DNA of 64,000 nt, taken from Flavobacterium cupreum (GTDB lineage Bacteria > Bacteroidota > Bacteroidia > Flavobacteriales > Flavobacteriaceae). Under the pieces are notes generated by a model. It searched no databases. It had not been told where the DNA came from and worked only from the letters and a program-made list of their open reading frames with translations. Positions 1-7,294 of the stretch are shown piece after piece. The stretch covers positions 372,001-436,000 of the forward strand of contig NZ_QWDM01000001.1 of NCBI RefSeq assembly GCF_003996965.1, written 5' to 3'. Both the position numbers and the translations under genes were made by a program. The stretch's first letter is position 1; each line of letters starts with the position of its first letter.

Positions 1-195
1 ACTAAGTATATCTTCTACACTGACTTCCAAAATACGGGCTATTTCTACTAATTTCACAAACGAAAGAACGGTTTTTCCTTTTTCTATTTTACTATAACCC
101 GCCTGGGTAACGCCTAGTTGATCTGCCATATATTCCTGAGTATAATTTTTTAACTCTCTGATGCTTTTAATTTTATTTTTTATTGAAGTGGTCAT
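1..195 (-). CDS. XRE-family helix-turn-helix regulator, 3' end beyond the window
   Basis: The minus strand reads 65 codons from an ATG at 195 to the window edge with no stop. The protein begins MTTSIKNKIKSIRELKNYTQ and continues with a classic Cro/C1-type helix-turn-helix: YTQEYMADQLGVTQAGYSKIE at about residues 18-38, then a third helix and EVSVEDILS. This fold binds DNA, usually as a dimer. The visible part is nearly a complete HTH_3 domain. Whether a C-terminal domain follows cannot be seen. No target is suggested by the context. Confidence 0.85.
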   Translation of the reverse strand, partial: MTTSIKNKIKSIRELKNYTQEYMADQLGVTQAGYSKIEKGKTVLSFVKLVEIARILEVSVEDILS

Positions 196-317
196 AAGCT
201 CTTTATAGGGGATCTTGTACAGCTAAACAGTTCACTATTAAAACGTAGGGTACCGTAACTATACCTTTAATACGTAATCTGATGCAACTCCAATCGTAGG
301 TTAGTGAAGCTGTATTC

Positions 318-407
318 TTATTTTCTTTTGGTAGTAATAATAAAACCATACACTATAGCGACGACAATAAAGGCAAGGTCGTAGCCAAAAGTTTCGTTTG
401 ATAACAT
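318..407 (-). CDS. possible 29-residue membrane peptide
   Basis: A short reading frame starts with ATG at 407 and ends with TAA at 318-320. It encodes MLSNETFGYDLAFIVVAIVY followed by GFIITTKRK. The middle is a continuous hydrophobic stretch of about 17 residues and the C-terminus is basic, as in single-span small membrane proteins. It lies 4 nt after the end of the 139-residue membrane protein gene on the same strand, so it could be co-transcribed. No family was recognised and a chance frame in AT-rich DNA is possible. Confidence 0.3.
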   Translation of the reverse strand: MLSNETFGYDLAFIVVAIVYGFIITTKRK

Positions 408-411
408 CGAC

Positions 412-831
412 TTATTTTAAAGTGTTGGATTTTTGTTTTTGTACCATCCGATCGAACTCGAGGTTTAAGTACTGATCAATTTGTTTCCCTATGACAGGCC
501 GGTCTAAATTCTTTATCTTAACCCTGATTTCCTTACTGTAAACATCTTTTACGATTACATAATATTCGGCATCGATGTCAGCGTGAAATCTTAAAATGAT
601 AATGAGAGTATAGCATAATAAAGTAGGTACTATATAATACATCTCGGTAAGATCTGAAAAAACCATGCAATAAAAAGCTATTGCTGTAATGGCAATAAAA
701 GCACTATTTTCAAGAAGGTAAGACTTCTTTTTTTTGAGTAATCCCAGCTCTACGATTTCGTTAAAACTGTATTGCCAGCGTTTTGATCCATAGCAAAATG
801 TTACCTGGTCATGTGTAAGAGTAAAGAACAT
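412..831 (-). CDS. hypothetical protein with two membrane segments
   Basis: This 139-residue protein was not assigned to a family. The N-terminal 40 residues (MFFTLTHDQVTFCYGSKRWQ...) look like a short beta-rich cytoplasmic region. Two hydrophobic segments follow at about residues 43-60 and 66-82. A polar C-terminal tail with alternating hydrophobic residues (YYVIVKDVYSKEIRVKI) ends in basic residues. The arrangement resembles small bacterial proteins in which a PH-like domain is interrupted by a two-helix hairpin, but that is only a topology argument. It stands alone on the minus strand apart from a possible tiny frame just downstream. Confidence 0.55.
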   Translation of the reverse strand: MFFTLTHDQVTFCYGSKRWQYSFNEIVELGLLKKKKSYLLENSAFIAITAIAFYCMVFSDLTEMYYIVPTLLCYTLIIILRFHADIDAEYYVIVKDVYSKEIRVKIKNLDRPVIGKQIDQYLNLEFDRMVQKQKSNTLK

Positions 832-1212
832 AATTTATTAATAGTTATTTTAGGTATTGGGGGAAATAGTACAAAAGTGTTGTCATCGCAATATTACGCA
901 TAATCCTATTTTTTTTCTTACAAATGGTCTTATAGAATATAACCATGAGTTGTAATTAAATCCAAAACATAAATTTTTACCTGTTATTTATTTTCAGATC
1001 TAACGATTTTACCTATATATTTTTTTACACGAAAAAATATGATTTTACACTTAAAATTGTACGAAAGCTAATCAAAAAAATAATACGTAATCCGGTTTAT
1101 GAAAAACTTAACGTACGCTAAAAAAAACGGCTGATCCTGTAACAGAATCAGCCGCTTTTGAACCCCTAATAGGAATGTAAAATTACCTCATTGTAATTAT
1201 TATGTAATGAAA
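832..1212. other. intergenic, 381 bp
   Basis: AT-rich spacer between the 139-residue and 71-residue protein genes. The only clear element is the terminator at 1121-1154. The rest has runs of A and T and no convincing reading frame. Confidence 0.6.
1121..1154 (-). terminator. intrinsic terminator of the DUF3817 operon
   Basis: The arms CGGCTGAT (1128-1135) and ATCAGCCG (1147-1154) pair, with four further pairs inside after one mismatch. On the minus strand the hairpin is followed by seven T residues (1121-1127 read as A on the plus strand). It lies just after the stop of the 71-residue gene, the last member of the minus-strand operon. Confidence 0.8.
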
Positions 1213-1428
1213 TTAGTCTTCCAGTATTTCGCAGGCAAAACCCAGATTTATAATTTCATTTTGGATGGTCCTGATTTGTATTCTTTCGATATGATCGACC
1301 CGCAATATCCTGTCGCAATCTTCCAGATCAAAAATAAAAGAAGCGTTTGGGAATATCCCTTTAAGTATTTTTAGAATTCTTCCGGATTGCCTTTTTGAAT
1401 TTACATTTGTTTTGAAAATCTCAATCAT
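1213..1428 (-). CDS. small conserved-type hypothetical protein, ferredoxin-like pattern
   Basis: A 71-residue soluble protein (MIEIFKTNVNSKRQSGRILK...). Its order of strand, helix, strand, strand, helix, strand, with the motif FDLEDCDRILRV in the middle, resembles the beta-alpha-beta-beta-alpha-beta fold of heavy-metal-associated domains. It lacks the CxxC metal site at the usual place, so copper binding is not supported. It is the last gene of the operon that runs from the 154-residue membrane protein through DUF3817, and an intrinsic terminator follows. The function is unknown. Confidence 0.6.
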   Translation of the reverse strand: MIEIFKTNVNSKRQSGRILKILKGIFPNASFIFDLEDCDRILRVDHIERIQIRTIQNEIINLGFACEILED

Positions 1429-1472
1429 GATTTTTATAATTTTTATGTTTTCTAGATCTATTACGCCCTTCG

Positions 1473-1790
1473 CTATTGCTCTTCAGTTTTGATGTTACGC
1501 AAAATTTTATGATCAATATAAAATGTCCCAAACGGAATGATACACGCCAGAAGCACTTTTGATGTTGTTGTTTTAAATTTCCAGTTTTGTTCTACGCCTA
1601 CACTCAGGGCATTGAATATAAAAAGCAGAAATAAGGCCCCGTGCACAGGTCCCATCATTTTGGTCAGCGACGGATTGTCGAAAATATATTTAAGGGGAAC
1701 CGCGATAAAAATTAAAATCAATAAAGATACGCCTTCGAGAAATCCAAGAATACGTAATCGTCCGGTGTTTGTTTTGAAAAGATGTGTCAT
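1473..1790 (-). CDS. DUF3817 family membrane protein
   Basis: A 105-residue integral membrane protein with three hydrophobic segments (about residues 14-33, 46-64 and 78-95). The motif GPVHGALFLLFIFNAL, with a conserved membrane histidine, is characteristic of the DUF3817 (YdzA-like) family, whose role is not established. The start overlaps the stop of the upstream 154-residue gene by 4 nt, which suggests translational coupling. It is probably controlled with that gene by the TetR regulator encoded upstream. Confidence 0.75.
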   Translation of the reverse strand: MTHLFKTNTGRLRILGFLEGVSLLILIFIAVPLKYIFDNPSLTKMMGPVHGALFLLFIFNALSVGVEQNWKFKTTTSKVLLACIIPFGTFYIDHKILRNIKTEEQ

Positions 1791-2251
1791 AATGATCTAA
1801 AATAAGGTCTGTTAGCAAGAGGAGAAAAAGGCCACGGAATGGCGATGAAAATAATGATTAAGGCAATAGAAAACCAGATCAGCATTGTTTTGAATTTATC
1901 GGAATCAGCTGTTTTACGCTTGGCTGCTGCCGAACCAATCGTGATGACTACAATCGCCAGCAACATTAAAACAAGATGGATTAAACCGAAGAAAAGGGTA
2001 TTCAAATCTTTGGATGCTTCGGCGAAATGATTCCAGAAATACTTTATTAAGGCACTTTGGGAATATAACACAATACCGAGCATCAGCTGGATATGGGCAA
2101 TGGTTGCTGTCCAGTGGCGGACCAGATGATCCGTTTTAGTGAAAGAAGATTGGCTATGGTATCCGCGGTACGACCTGATAACAGCATAGAATAAACTTAG
2201 AAGCACCAGCCATCTCACGGCTGAATGCACAAATAGTAGTGTTAGATACAT
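1787..2251 (-). CDS. four-helix membrane protein with conserved-looking histidines
   Basis: A 154-residue protein with four hydrophobic helices at about residues 3-25, 48-65, 87-108 and 123-142. Histidines at 9, 42, 46, 53 and 92 lie in or near the membrane segments, a pattern seen in haem- or metal-binding small cytochrome-b-like proteins, but this is inference only. It is the first gene of a three-gene minus-strand operon with DUF3817 and the 71-residue protein. A TetR-type inverted repeat and a TATATTTG -7 element lie immediately upstream, between it and the tetR gene. Confidence 0.65.
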   Translation of the reverse strand: MYLTLLFVHSAVRWLVLLSLFYAVIRSYRGYHSQSSFTKTDHLVRHWTATIAHIQLMLGIVLYSQSALIKYFWNHFAEASKDLNTLFFGLIHLVLMLLAIVVITIGSAAAKRKTADSDKFKTMLIWFSIALIIIFIAIPWPFSPLANRPYFRSL

Positions 2252-2276
2252 TGTTATTTATTTTAAAATAATAATG

Positions 2277-2310
2277 CAAATATAAATAAAACATACTAAG
2301 TGGTATGTTT
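2277..2310 (-). promoter_or_regulatory. promoter -7 element with overlapping TetR operator
   Basis: On the minus strand TATATTTG (2277-2284) matches the Bacteroidota -7 consensus TAnnTTTG. Four bases upstream is an inverted repeat with arms AAACATAC and GTATGTTT separated by 6 nt (2289-2310). The repeat covers the spacer and -33 region, the position expected of a repressor site. A related site lies upstream of the tetR gene itself (2915-2936). Confidence 0.7.
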
Positions 2311-2913
2311 TTAAAATTCCTTTTTTTCCAAATTATTCAGATACGATTTAAGTTCCTTTAAATAAACAACATAGTAATTATTATCCTCCGAAAGCTTCCC
2401 GAAATTCCGGATCCCCCAATAACCCGATAAGACAAAAAGTGCCACTTGCTCCTCGTTTATGTCCGGTCTGATACGTCCGGAGTCCTTACCTTTTTTTAAG
2501 GCAATCTGCATGGCTTCTTTTAGTTCTGTCGTCAGTTTAGAAAGTGCCTCGCTAAACTGTTGGTTTACCGGAGACATTTCCTGGGTTAAATTTCCGGCCG
2601 GACAACCGTATTTTTTGAGCAGAAATTCATTTTCCAAAAGTAAATAATGCATCATTTTAAAGATATCATTCGCAGGATCATCAGAATTCAAAAGGGGCTT
2701 TACAAAATCAGCATACATCAGCGGATACATGATTTCATTAATAACGGCAAGGCCCATTTCATCCTTATTTTTAAAATGATAAAAAAAAGCCCCCTTGGTG
2801 ACGTTGGTTGTCGCAATTATAGTATCTATGCTGGTGGCCTGATAACCATGTGTGTAAATTAACTCAAATGATTTCTGAAGAATGGAAAGACGTGTGGAAA
2901 CTGCTTTTTTCAT
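2311..2913 (-). CDS. TetR/AcrR-family transcriptional regulator
   Basis: A 200-residue protein of normal family length. The N-terminal helix-turn-helix is clear: ILQKSFELIYTHGYQATSID followed by TTNVTKGAFFYHFKNKDEM (about residues 11-55). The C-terminal part is the helical ligand-binding and dimerisation domain, and the ligand is unknown. The gene lies directly upstream of the membrane-protein operon on the same strand. Related inverted repeats sharing ATACCnnTTAGTAT occur both before that operon and before tetR, so repression of the operon and autoregulation are likely. Confidence 0.9.
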   Translation of the reverse strand: MKKAVSTRLSILQKSFELIYTHGYQATSIDTIIATTNVTKGAFFYHFKNKDEMGLAVINEIMYPLMYADFVKPLLNSDDPANDIFKMMHYLLLENEFLLKKYGCPAGNLTQEMSPVNQQFSEALSKLTTELKEAMQIALKKGKDSGRIRPDINEEQVALFVLSGYWGIRNFGKLSEDNNYYVVYLKELKSYLNNLEKKEF

Positions 2914-2914
2914 A

Positions 2915-2936
2915 AAAGATACCGATTAGTATTCTT
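2915..2936 (-). promoter_or_regulatory. second TetR operator-like site
   Basis: Immediately upstream of the tetR start codon is a sequence matching 17 of 22 positions of the inverted repeat at 2289-2310. Both share the core ATACCnnTTAGTAT. Its position just before the start codon fits autoregulation. Confidence 0.5.
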
Positions 2937-3043
2937 TACAAAGAAATACAAATTACCCCACCTATACAAATGCCGGCCGTTTATACAAAAGCAGATGGCG
3001 TAGGATTTCTCGCTGCGCCGTCGGTTATAAACGCCTTTGAGCT

Positions 3044-4237
3044 CTATCTCGTAGTGATGTGTTTTTTATTCCTGGAATTCCATATAACATACAGCAGGAA
3101 CAAAATGAGCCAAACTACCAGAATGACTGTAAAGAAAATGAGTGCTATGGATGGGTGCAGATAGTTCGGTTCATAAAAAAGCTTTTCTACCGTATTAAAC
3201 TTATCTTTCAGTGCAGGTCTGTCGTAGGTATTTCTAATTCCGTTTAGTGGTTCCCTATTATTATCCCTGTAATAAAAGGCATCCTTCGTCAGCAATTTTG
3301 GATTAATCTGTGTTTCGATATTGTATTTGTTCAATACTGTATCCAGCTTTTGAAAAGCATATAACAAAGAATCAGGTTTGTATTTGTAAAGAAGCTTATA
3401 TCTTTTGACAGCATTCTGATATTGTTGCTTTTCAACAGGAAGATCCTGTATTGGTGCATACAACTTTTTATTTTGCAGAAAAATGCAAATATCTTCGTCA
3501 TAATCCGGATTGACTTCTCTCCCTTTGAAAATGATTTCCGTACTGTCTTTTATTGCTTTTTTCGAAATAATTCTTTTCTTGAGCTGTTCCTTGTCAAAAC
3601 CTAAAATATCAAAAATCGAATCCGCTTTATTGTTTACTCTTTCATATGTGGAAGTCAGCATTTTTAGCGTGTCAATACTAAAATAAGTATATTCATTAAC
3701 CGAATATTCATTGCCCTCTGATCCGTAATCAATAGATTCTGTTGCCTTTATAACCGGATAGGGTTTGGGATATAAAATGTTTTCCGGATTGAATAATTTC
3801 TCCGAACTGTAGGACGTATAATTGTATAAAAAAGGATTTAAAACATTCAGTAACGTCTTGTCGGCATTGAAATCCGCTTCCGGTAATTCACTTTTCAGCT
3901 TCGCATTCAGACCAAAACTGTAACTGATAAAAAAAGAGAAAGACAGGAATGAAATCAACAAAATTACGCCTCCAATTTTAAGCAGATTTAAAAAAGAATA
4001 ACCCTGTCTGGTATGGTTTCGCAGCAAAAAGATTAAAAAGAAAAACAAGAATAAACCGCTTACAAAGAAATGCGAAATGGAAACATCATCATAAAATTTG
4101 AATCGGTAGAATTCTGTATAAATATTGATATGCTTCAGGCCTGCAAACTTAAAAAATCCGTAGATAAAATACGCTAAATGAATCAGCAGTAATACGACAA
4201 TCGATTTAACGAGGAATTGTTTTAATTTTTTGTCCAT
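3044..4237 (-). CDS. large hypothetical membrane protein
   Basis: A 397-residue protein of no recognised family. It has three N-terminal hydrophobic segments (about residues 11-31, 57-73 and 86-107), then about 250 mostly polar residues with many Lys, Asp, Tyr and Asn, and one C-terminal segment near residues 365-388. The middle region would therefore be a large loop or soluble domain, probably extracytoplasmic. It carries no enzyme motif. It stands alone between the tetR gene and lutC, all on the minus strand, with gaps of about 100-130 bp on both sides, so it is probably a separate transcription unit. Confidence 0.6.
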   Translation of the reverse strand: MDKKLKQFLVKSIVVLLLIHLAYFIYGFFKFAGLKHINIYTEFYRFKFYDDVSISHFFVSGLFLFFFLIFLLRNHTRQGYSFLNLLKIGGVILLISFLSFSFFISYSFGLNAKLKSELPEADFNADKTLLNVLNPFLYNYTSYSSEKLFNPENILYPKPYPVIKATESIDYGSEGNEYSVNEYTYFSIDTLKMLTSTYERVNNKADSIFDILGFDKEQLKKRIISKKAIKDSTEIIFKGREVNPDYDEDICIFLQNKKLYAPIQDLPVEKQQYQNAVKRYKLLYKYKPDSLLYAFQKLDTVLNKYNIETQINPKLLTKDAFYYRDNNREPLNGIRNTYDRPALKDKFNTVEKLFYEPNYLHPSIALIFFTVILVVWLILFLLYVIWNSRNKKHITTR

Positions 4238-4339
4238 TTAAATTATTTTTGAAACGATTCCATGAAAGTAAGCAATTTCTTTACTTTATGAAAGCCGGAA
4301 TAGCATTAAACCGAAAAATAATAATCTGATCTTACTCCT

Positions 4340-4927
4340 CTAATCCATCAAAAAAACAATCAGCCCTCTGGCACCATGTGCTCCCAGAACAAGCGACTGT
4401 TCGATATCGGCAGTCTTGGAAGGGCCGGCAATAAAAGTTCCGAAACCATATTCCTGATTTCCGATTCTGTCGTAGGCGTGATGCATGGTGGCAACAATAT
4501 CTTTTTTAGAAACAATAATGGCGAGGTATTGTGCGATAAAAGGTGCTACGCGCTGTCCTAAAAGAGCATCGGTCACCCAAAGGGCACTATTCTCCGCCAC
4601 GCCAAAATGCGCTTTTACAATCGTTAATTCAACATCTTCAAGCGAATGCGGATCATCATTTTGCCAATCTAAGCGGGCAATTTCAGAAAGTTCCGGAATA
4701 GTGGTAATGATTCGTTTTTCTAAAGCATAACTGTTTTTTAGAAAATCTATGATTTGAGTATAATCTGCGACTTCAGCGAAATCGCCTCCAATACTTTTTA
4801 GTACTTTTTTATAGGTTTTCAGGACATCAAAAGATTCTGAACCCAAAACATTTAAATCCGGTAACTCAGTCACCTCACCGGGTTGATTTTGCTTTATTTT
4901 TTGTAAAATCTGTTCTTTACTGCTCAT
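4340..4927 (-). CDS. lutC: LutC-type LUD-domain protein of lactate oxidation
   Basis: A 195-residue LUD-domain (LutC/YkgG) protein, one of three subunits of the L-lactate oxidising system that makes pyruvate. The start MSSKEQILQKIKQNQPGEVT at 4927 is preferred over an upstream ATG at 4993, because it gives the usual N-terminus and a short 11-nt overlap with lutB. Visible family features include TIVKAHFGVAENSALWVTD and the C-terminal FIAGPSKTADIEQSLVLGAH. It is the last gene of lutA-lutB-lutC. The product is cytoplasmic. Next to rhamnose genes it may oxidise lactate derived from lactaldehyde. Confidence 0.92.
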   Translation of the reverse strand: MSSKEQILQKIKQNQPGEVTELPDLNVLGSESFDVLKTYKKVLKSIGGDFAEVADYTQIIDFLKNSYALEKRIITTIPELSEIARLDWQNDDPHSLEDVELTIVKAHFGVAENSALWVTDALLGQRVAPFIAQYLAIIVSKKDIVATMHHAYDRIGNQEYGFGTFIAGPSKTADIEQSLVLGAHGARGLIVFLMD

Positions 4928-6320
4928 CTTTATCCGTTTTAGATTCCCTCGAATTTTTCTTGTACCATTCCCTGAAAGATTCCTCAGGAACATCCGGCAT
5001 TTCGCGTTGGTCGTACCACTTGTTCATTTTATTATTGACAAGTGCAGGGACGTTTTTCATTACAAATCGGCCTGATTTTCCTGCCATGTTAAAAATAACA
5101 GGATTTGCCAAAACAGTCGCCATGGTTTTCATTGCGATGGTCTTTGTCGCCGGTGTGTGGCCTTCTTTTACCAAAACCTGACGCCATTTGTACAACTGAT
5201 CGTGAATATCAATTTTAACCGGACAAACATTCGTACAAGAACCACAAAGCGTACTTGCAAAAGGCAGATCGGCATTTTTGCTCATGTCTAGATTCGGTGC
5301 CAAAATCGCTCCAATCGGTCCGGCAACGGCATTGTGGTAACTGTGTCCGCCACTGCGTCTGTAAACGGGACAGGTATTCATACAGGCACCGCATCGAATG
5401 CATTTCAGGGAATTCCTAAAATCTTCCCTGCCCAGTTGTGTGCTTCTGCCATTGTCTACAATCACAATATGGATTTCTTTTCCGTCTCTTGGTTTTTTAA
5501 AATGGCTCGAAAAAGTAGTGATAGGCTGTCCTGTCGCGCTTCTGGCCAGCAATCGGAGGAAAACCCCCAGGTGTTTTCGCTGTGGAATCAGTTTTTCGAA
5601 ACCCATGCAGGCAATATGAACGTCTGCCAAATGCGCGCCCATGTCTGCATTTCCTTCGTTGGTACAAACTACAAATTCGCCCGTTTCCGCAATCGCAAAA
5701 TTAACGCCGGTCAAAGCGGCTCTTCGGGTCAGGAAAGTATCCCGTAAATGCAGACGGGCTGCTTCGGTTAAATATTGCGGGTCATTGTTTCCTTTTTCTG
5801 TTCCGAGATGCTTATGGAAAGTTTCGCTTACATCTTCTTTTTTAAGGTGAATGGCAGGCAGGACAATATGACTTGGCGGTTCTTTTCGCAGCTGAACAAT
5901 TCGTTCGCCAAGATCAGAATCGATTACGTCAATTCCCCTTTGGCTCAGGTATTCGTTGAGATGACACTCTTCGGTCAGCATTGATTTTGACTTAACAATT
6001 TGCTTGACCTCATGTTTTACCATGATCGCATGCACGATTTCATTATGTTCTTTCGCATCGGCTGCCCAATGTACAATTATTCCGTTTTGCTGGGCATTCG
6101 CTTCAAATTCAACTAAATAATCATGTATATTGGAAAGTACATTATTTTTAATTTTCGAAGCGGTTTCTCTGAGGAGTTCCCAATCCTGTATCTGGTGAGC
6201 CGATTTATCGCGTTTCTCACGCACAAACCACAGCGTTTCGTCATGCCAGTTTACGCGTTCCGTATCTTGGTTAAAACGTGTCGCTGCTTCACTGTGTGTT
6301 ATTGTTTTTTCTGAAGACAT
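4917..6320 (-). CDS. lutB: LutB-type iron-sulfur protein of lactate oxidation
   Basis: A 467-residue protein close to the usual LutB length. The N-terminal two thirds is a LUD domain, with TGVNFAIAETGEFVVCTNEG near residues 204-223. The ferredoxin-like part has CIRCGACMNTCP (Cys 307, 310, 313, 317) and CGSCTNVCPV (Cys 359, 362, 366), which hold iron-sulfur clusters. The C-terminus is the LutB-specific tail. LutB passes electrons during oxidation of L-lactate to pyruvate together with LutA and LutC. The gene lies 4 nt after lutA and overlaps lutC, so the three are one operon. Confidence 0.95.
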   Translation of the reverse strand: MSSEKTITHSEAATRFNQDTERVNWHDETLWFVREKRDKSAHQIQDWELLRETASKIKNNVLSNIHDYLVEFEANAQQNGIIVHWAADAKEHNEIVHAIMVKHEVKQIVKSKSMLTEECHLNEYLSQRGIDVIDSDLGERIVQLRKEPPSHIVLPAIHLKKEDVSETFHKHLGTEKGNNDPQYLTEAARLHLRDTFLTRRAALTGVNFAIAETGEFVVCTNEGNADMGAHLADVHIACMGFEKLIPQRKHLGVFLRLLARSATGQPITTFSSHFKKPRDGKEIHIVIVDNGRSTQLGREDFRNSLKCIRCGACMNTCPVYRRSGGHSYHNAVAGPIGAILAPNLDMSKNADLPFASTLCGSCTNVCPVKIDIHDQLYKWRQVLVKEGHTPATKTIAMKTMATVLANPVIFNMAGKSGRFVMKNVPALVNNKMNKWYDQREMPDVPEESFREWYKKNSRESKTDKDEQ

Positions 6321-6324
6321 CTTT

Positions 6325-7065
6325 TTAATTTTCTAAGGAATTTAAGATTTCCGCAATATGAATCGTTTTGATAGTGCTCTTCTGCCTTTTCAAAATCCCT
6401 TCAAGATGCATTAAGCAGGACATATCTCCTCCGGTGATATAATCCACCTGATGATTTTGATGGTCCCTGATTCGGTCCTGACCCATTTTTACCGAAACAG
6501 CTTCTTCGGTGACGCAAAATGTACCTCCAAAGCCACAACATTCATCTTTTCGGTTCAAAGAAACCAAATCAATTCCTTTGATATGACTTAGTAATCTTTC
6601 CGGTTTGGAAAAAGCCGGTGCGTTTAATTCTGTCATTTGCGAAAGTTTCAAGCCGCGTTGTCCATGGCAGCTTTGATGCATTCCGACCCTGTAGGGAAAA
6701 TTTCCTTCGATATGGTCAATTTTCAGAACGTCTGTAATAAACTCCGTCAGTTCAAAAACTTTTTTACGCAATTCATTTGCCAGTTCCTGTTGTTTGTCAT
6801 CGTGCAAATGTTCTTTTACATGCAAGACGCAACTTCCCGAGGGACAGACGATATAGTCAAATCCGGCAAAATTACTGATAAAATTGGCATCACACCCTTT
6901 GGTTAAATGTTCATAACCACTGTTTGCCATGGGCTGTCCGCAACAGGTCTGCCCCATCGGAAAATGAACTTCACAGCCTAATTTCTCTAAAAGTTCATAG
7001 GTAGCAATACCTACTTTAGGATAAAACTGGTCGACGTAACAGGGTATAAAAAGGCCGATTTTCAT
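6325..7065 (-). CDS. lutA: LutA-type CCG-domain protein of lactate oxidation
   Basis: A 246-residue protein with two cysteine-rich CCG domains: HFPMGQTCCGQPMANSGY in the first half and DECCGFGGTFC in the second, plus SCHGQRGL. Such domains bind iron-sulfur clusters in LutA and in heterodisulfide reductase and glycolate oxidase subunits. The start MKIGLFIPCYVDQFYPKVGI at 7065 is chosen. An in-frame extension to 7212 encodes repeated Lys-Ile-Cys from a 9-bp intergenic repeat and is not protein-like. It is the first gene of lutABC. A hairpin at 7085-7113 lies in its leader. Confidence 0.94.
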   Translation of the reverse strand: MKIGLFIPCYVDQFYPKVGIATYELLEKLGCEVHFPMGQTCCGQPMANSGYEHLTKGCDANFISNFAGFDYIVCPSGSCVLHVKEHLHDDKQQELANELRKKVFELTEFITDVLKIDHIEGNFPYRVGMHQSCHGQRGLKLSQMTELNAPAFSKPERLLSHIKGIDLVSLNRKDECCGFGGTFCVTEEAVSVKMGQDRIRDHQNHQVDYITGGDMSCLMHLEGILKRQKSTIKTIHIAEILNSLEN

Positions 7066-7084
7066 ATTCTTGTAATTATTTTTT

Positions 7085-7113
7085 AAACACCTGGGAAAAT
7101 TGACCGGGTGTTT
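7085..7113 (-). other. hairpin in the lutA leader
   Basis: AAACACCTGG (7085-7094) pairs with CCGGGTGTTT (7104-7113), including one G-U pair, around a 9-nt loop. It sits about 20 nt before the lutA start on the minus strand. It could be a leader structure or a leftover repeat. Confidence 0.4.
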
Positions 7114-7124
7114 GTATTTTTTCA

Positions 7125-7160
7125 CGCAGATTTTGCAGATTTTGCAGATTTTTTTAAATC
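7125..7160. repeat. 9-bp tandem repeat (GCAGATTTT)
   Basis: Three copies of GCAGATTTT run in tandem upstream of lutA, preceded by ACGCA and followed by a T run. Related CGCAGATTT or TCTGC pieces occur at about 7237-7250, 40814-40830 and 58588-58600, all intergenic. Confidence 0.65.
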
Positions 7161-7294
7161 TTTTCGTATTATTTTCTTCGCATTGATTTTTAAACAGGTT
7201 AAACAGAACCACTCCGCTGCTCCTTCAAAATTAAATCCGCTAAATCTGCGAGAGAAAAAAAATCTTTTTAATCCTTTATCTACAGTACTACTCT

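Noticed and set aside
2970..3164. Plus-strand frame of 64 codons near the tetR upstream region
   Set aside because: It overlaps the 3' end of the 397-residue protein gene, with no ribosome site or family match noted.
4928..4993. N-terminal extension of LutC
   Set aside because: It lies inside the end of lutB in another frame and is not LutC-like. The ATG at 4927 gives the normal family start.
5334..5747. Plus-strand reading frame of 137 codons opposite lutB
   Set aside because: It is antisense to the conserved iron-sulfur region of lutB and lacks any family motif.
7066..7212. N-terminal extension of LutA
   Set aside because: It reads Lys-Ile-Cys repeats from a 9-bp intergenic repeat, and the LutA family starts at the MKIGLFIPCYVDQ methionine.
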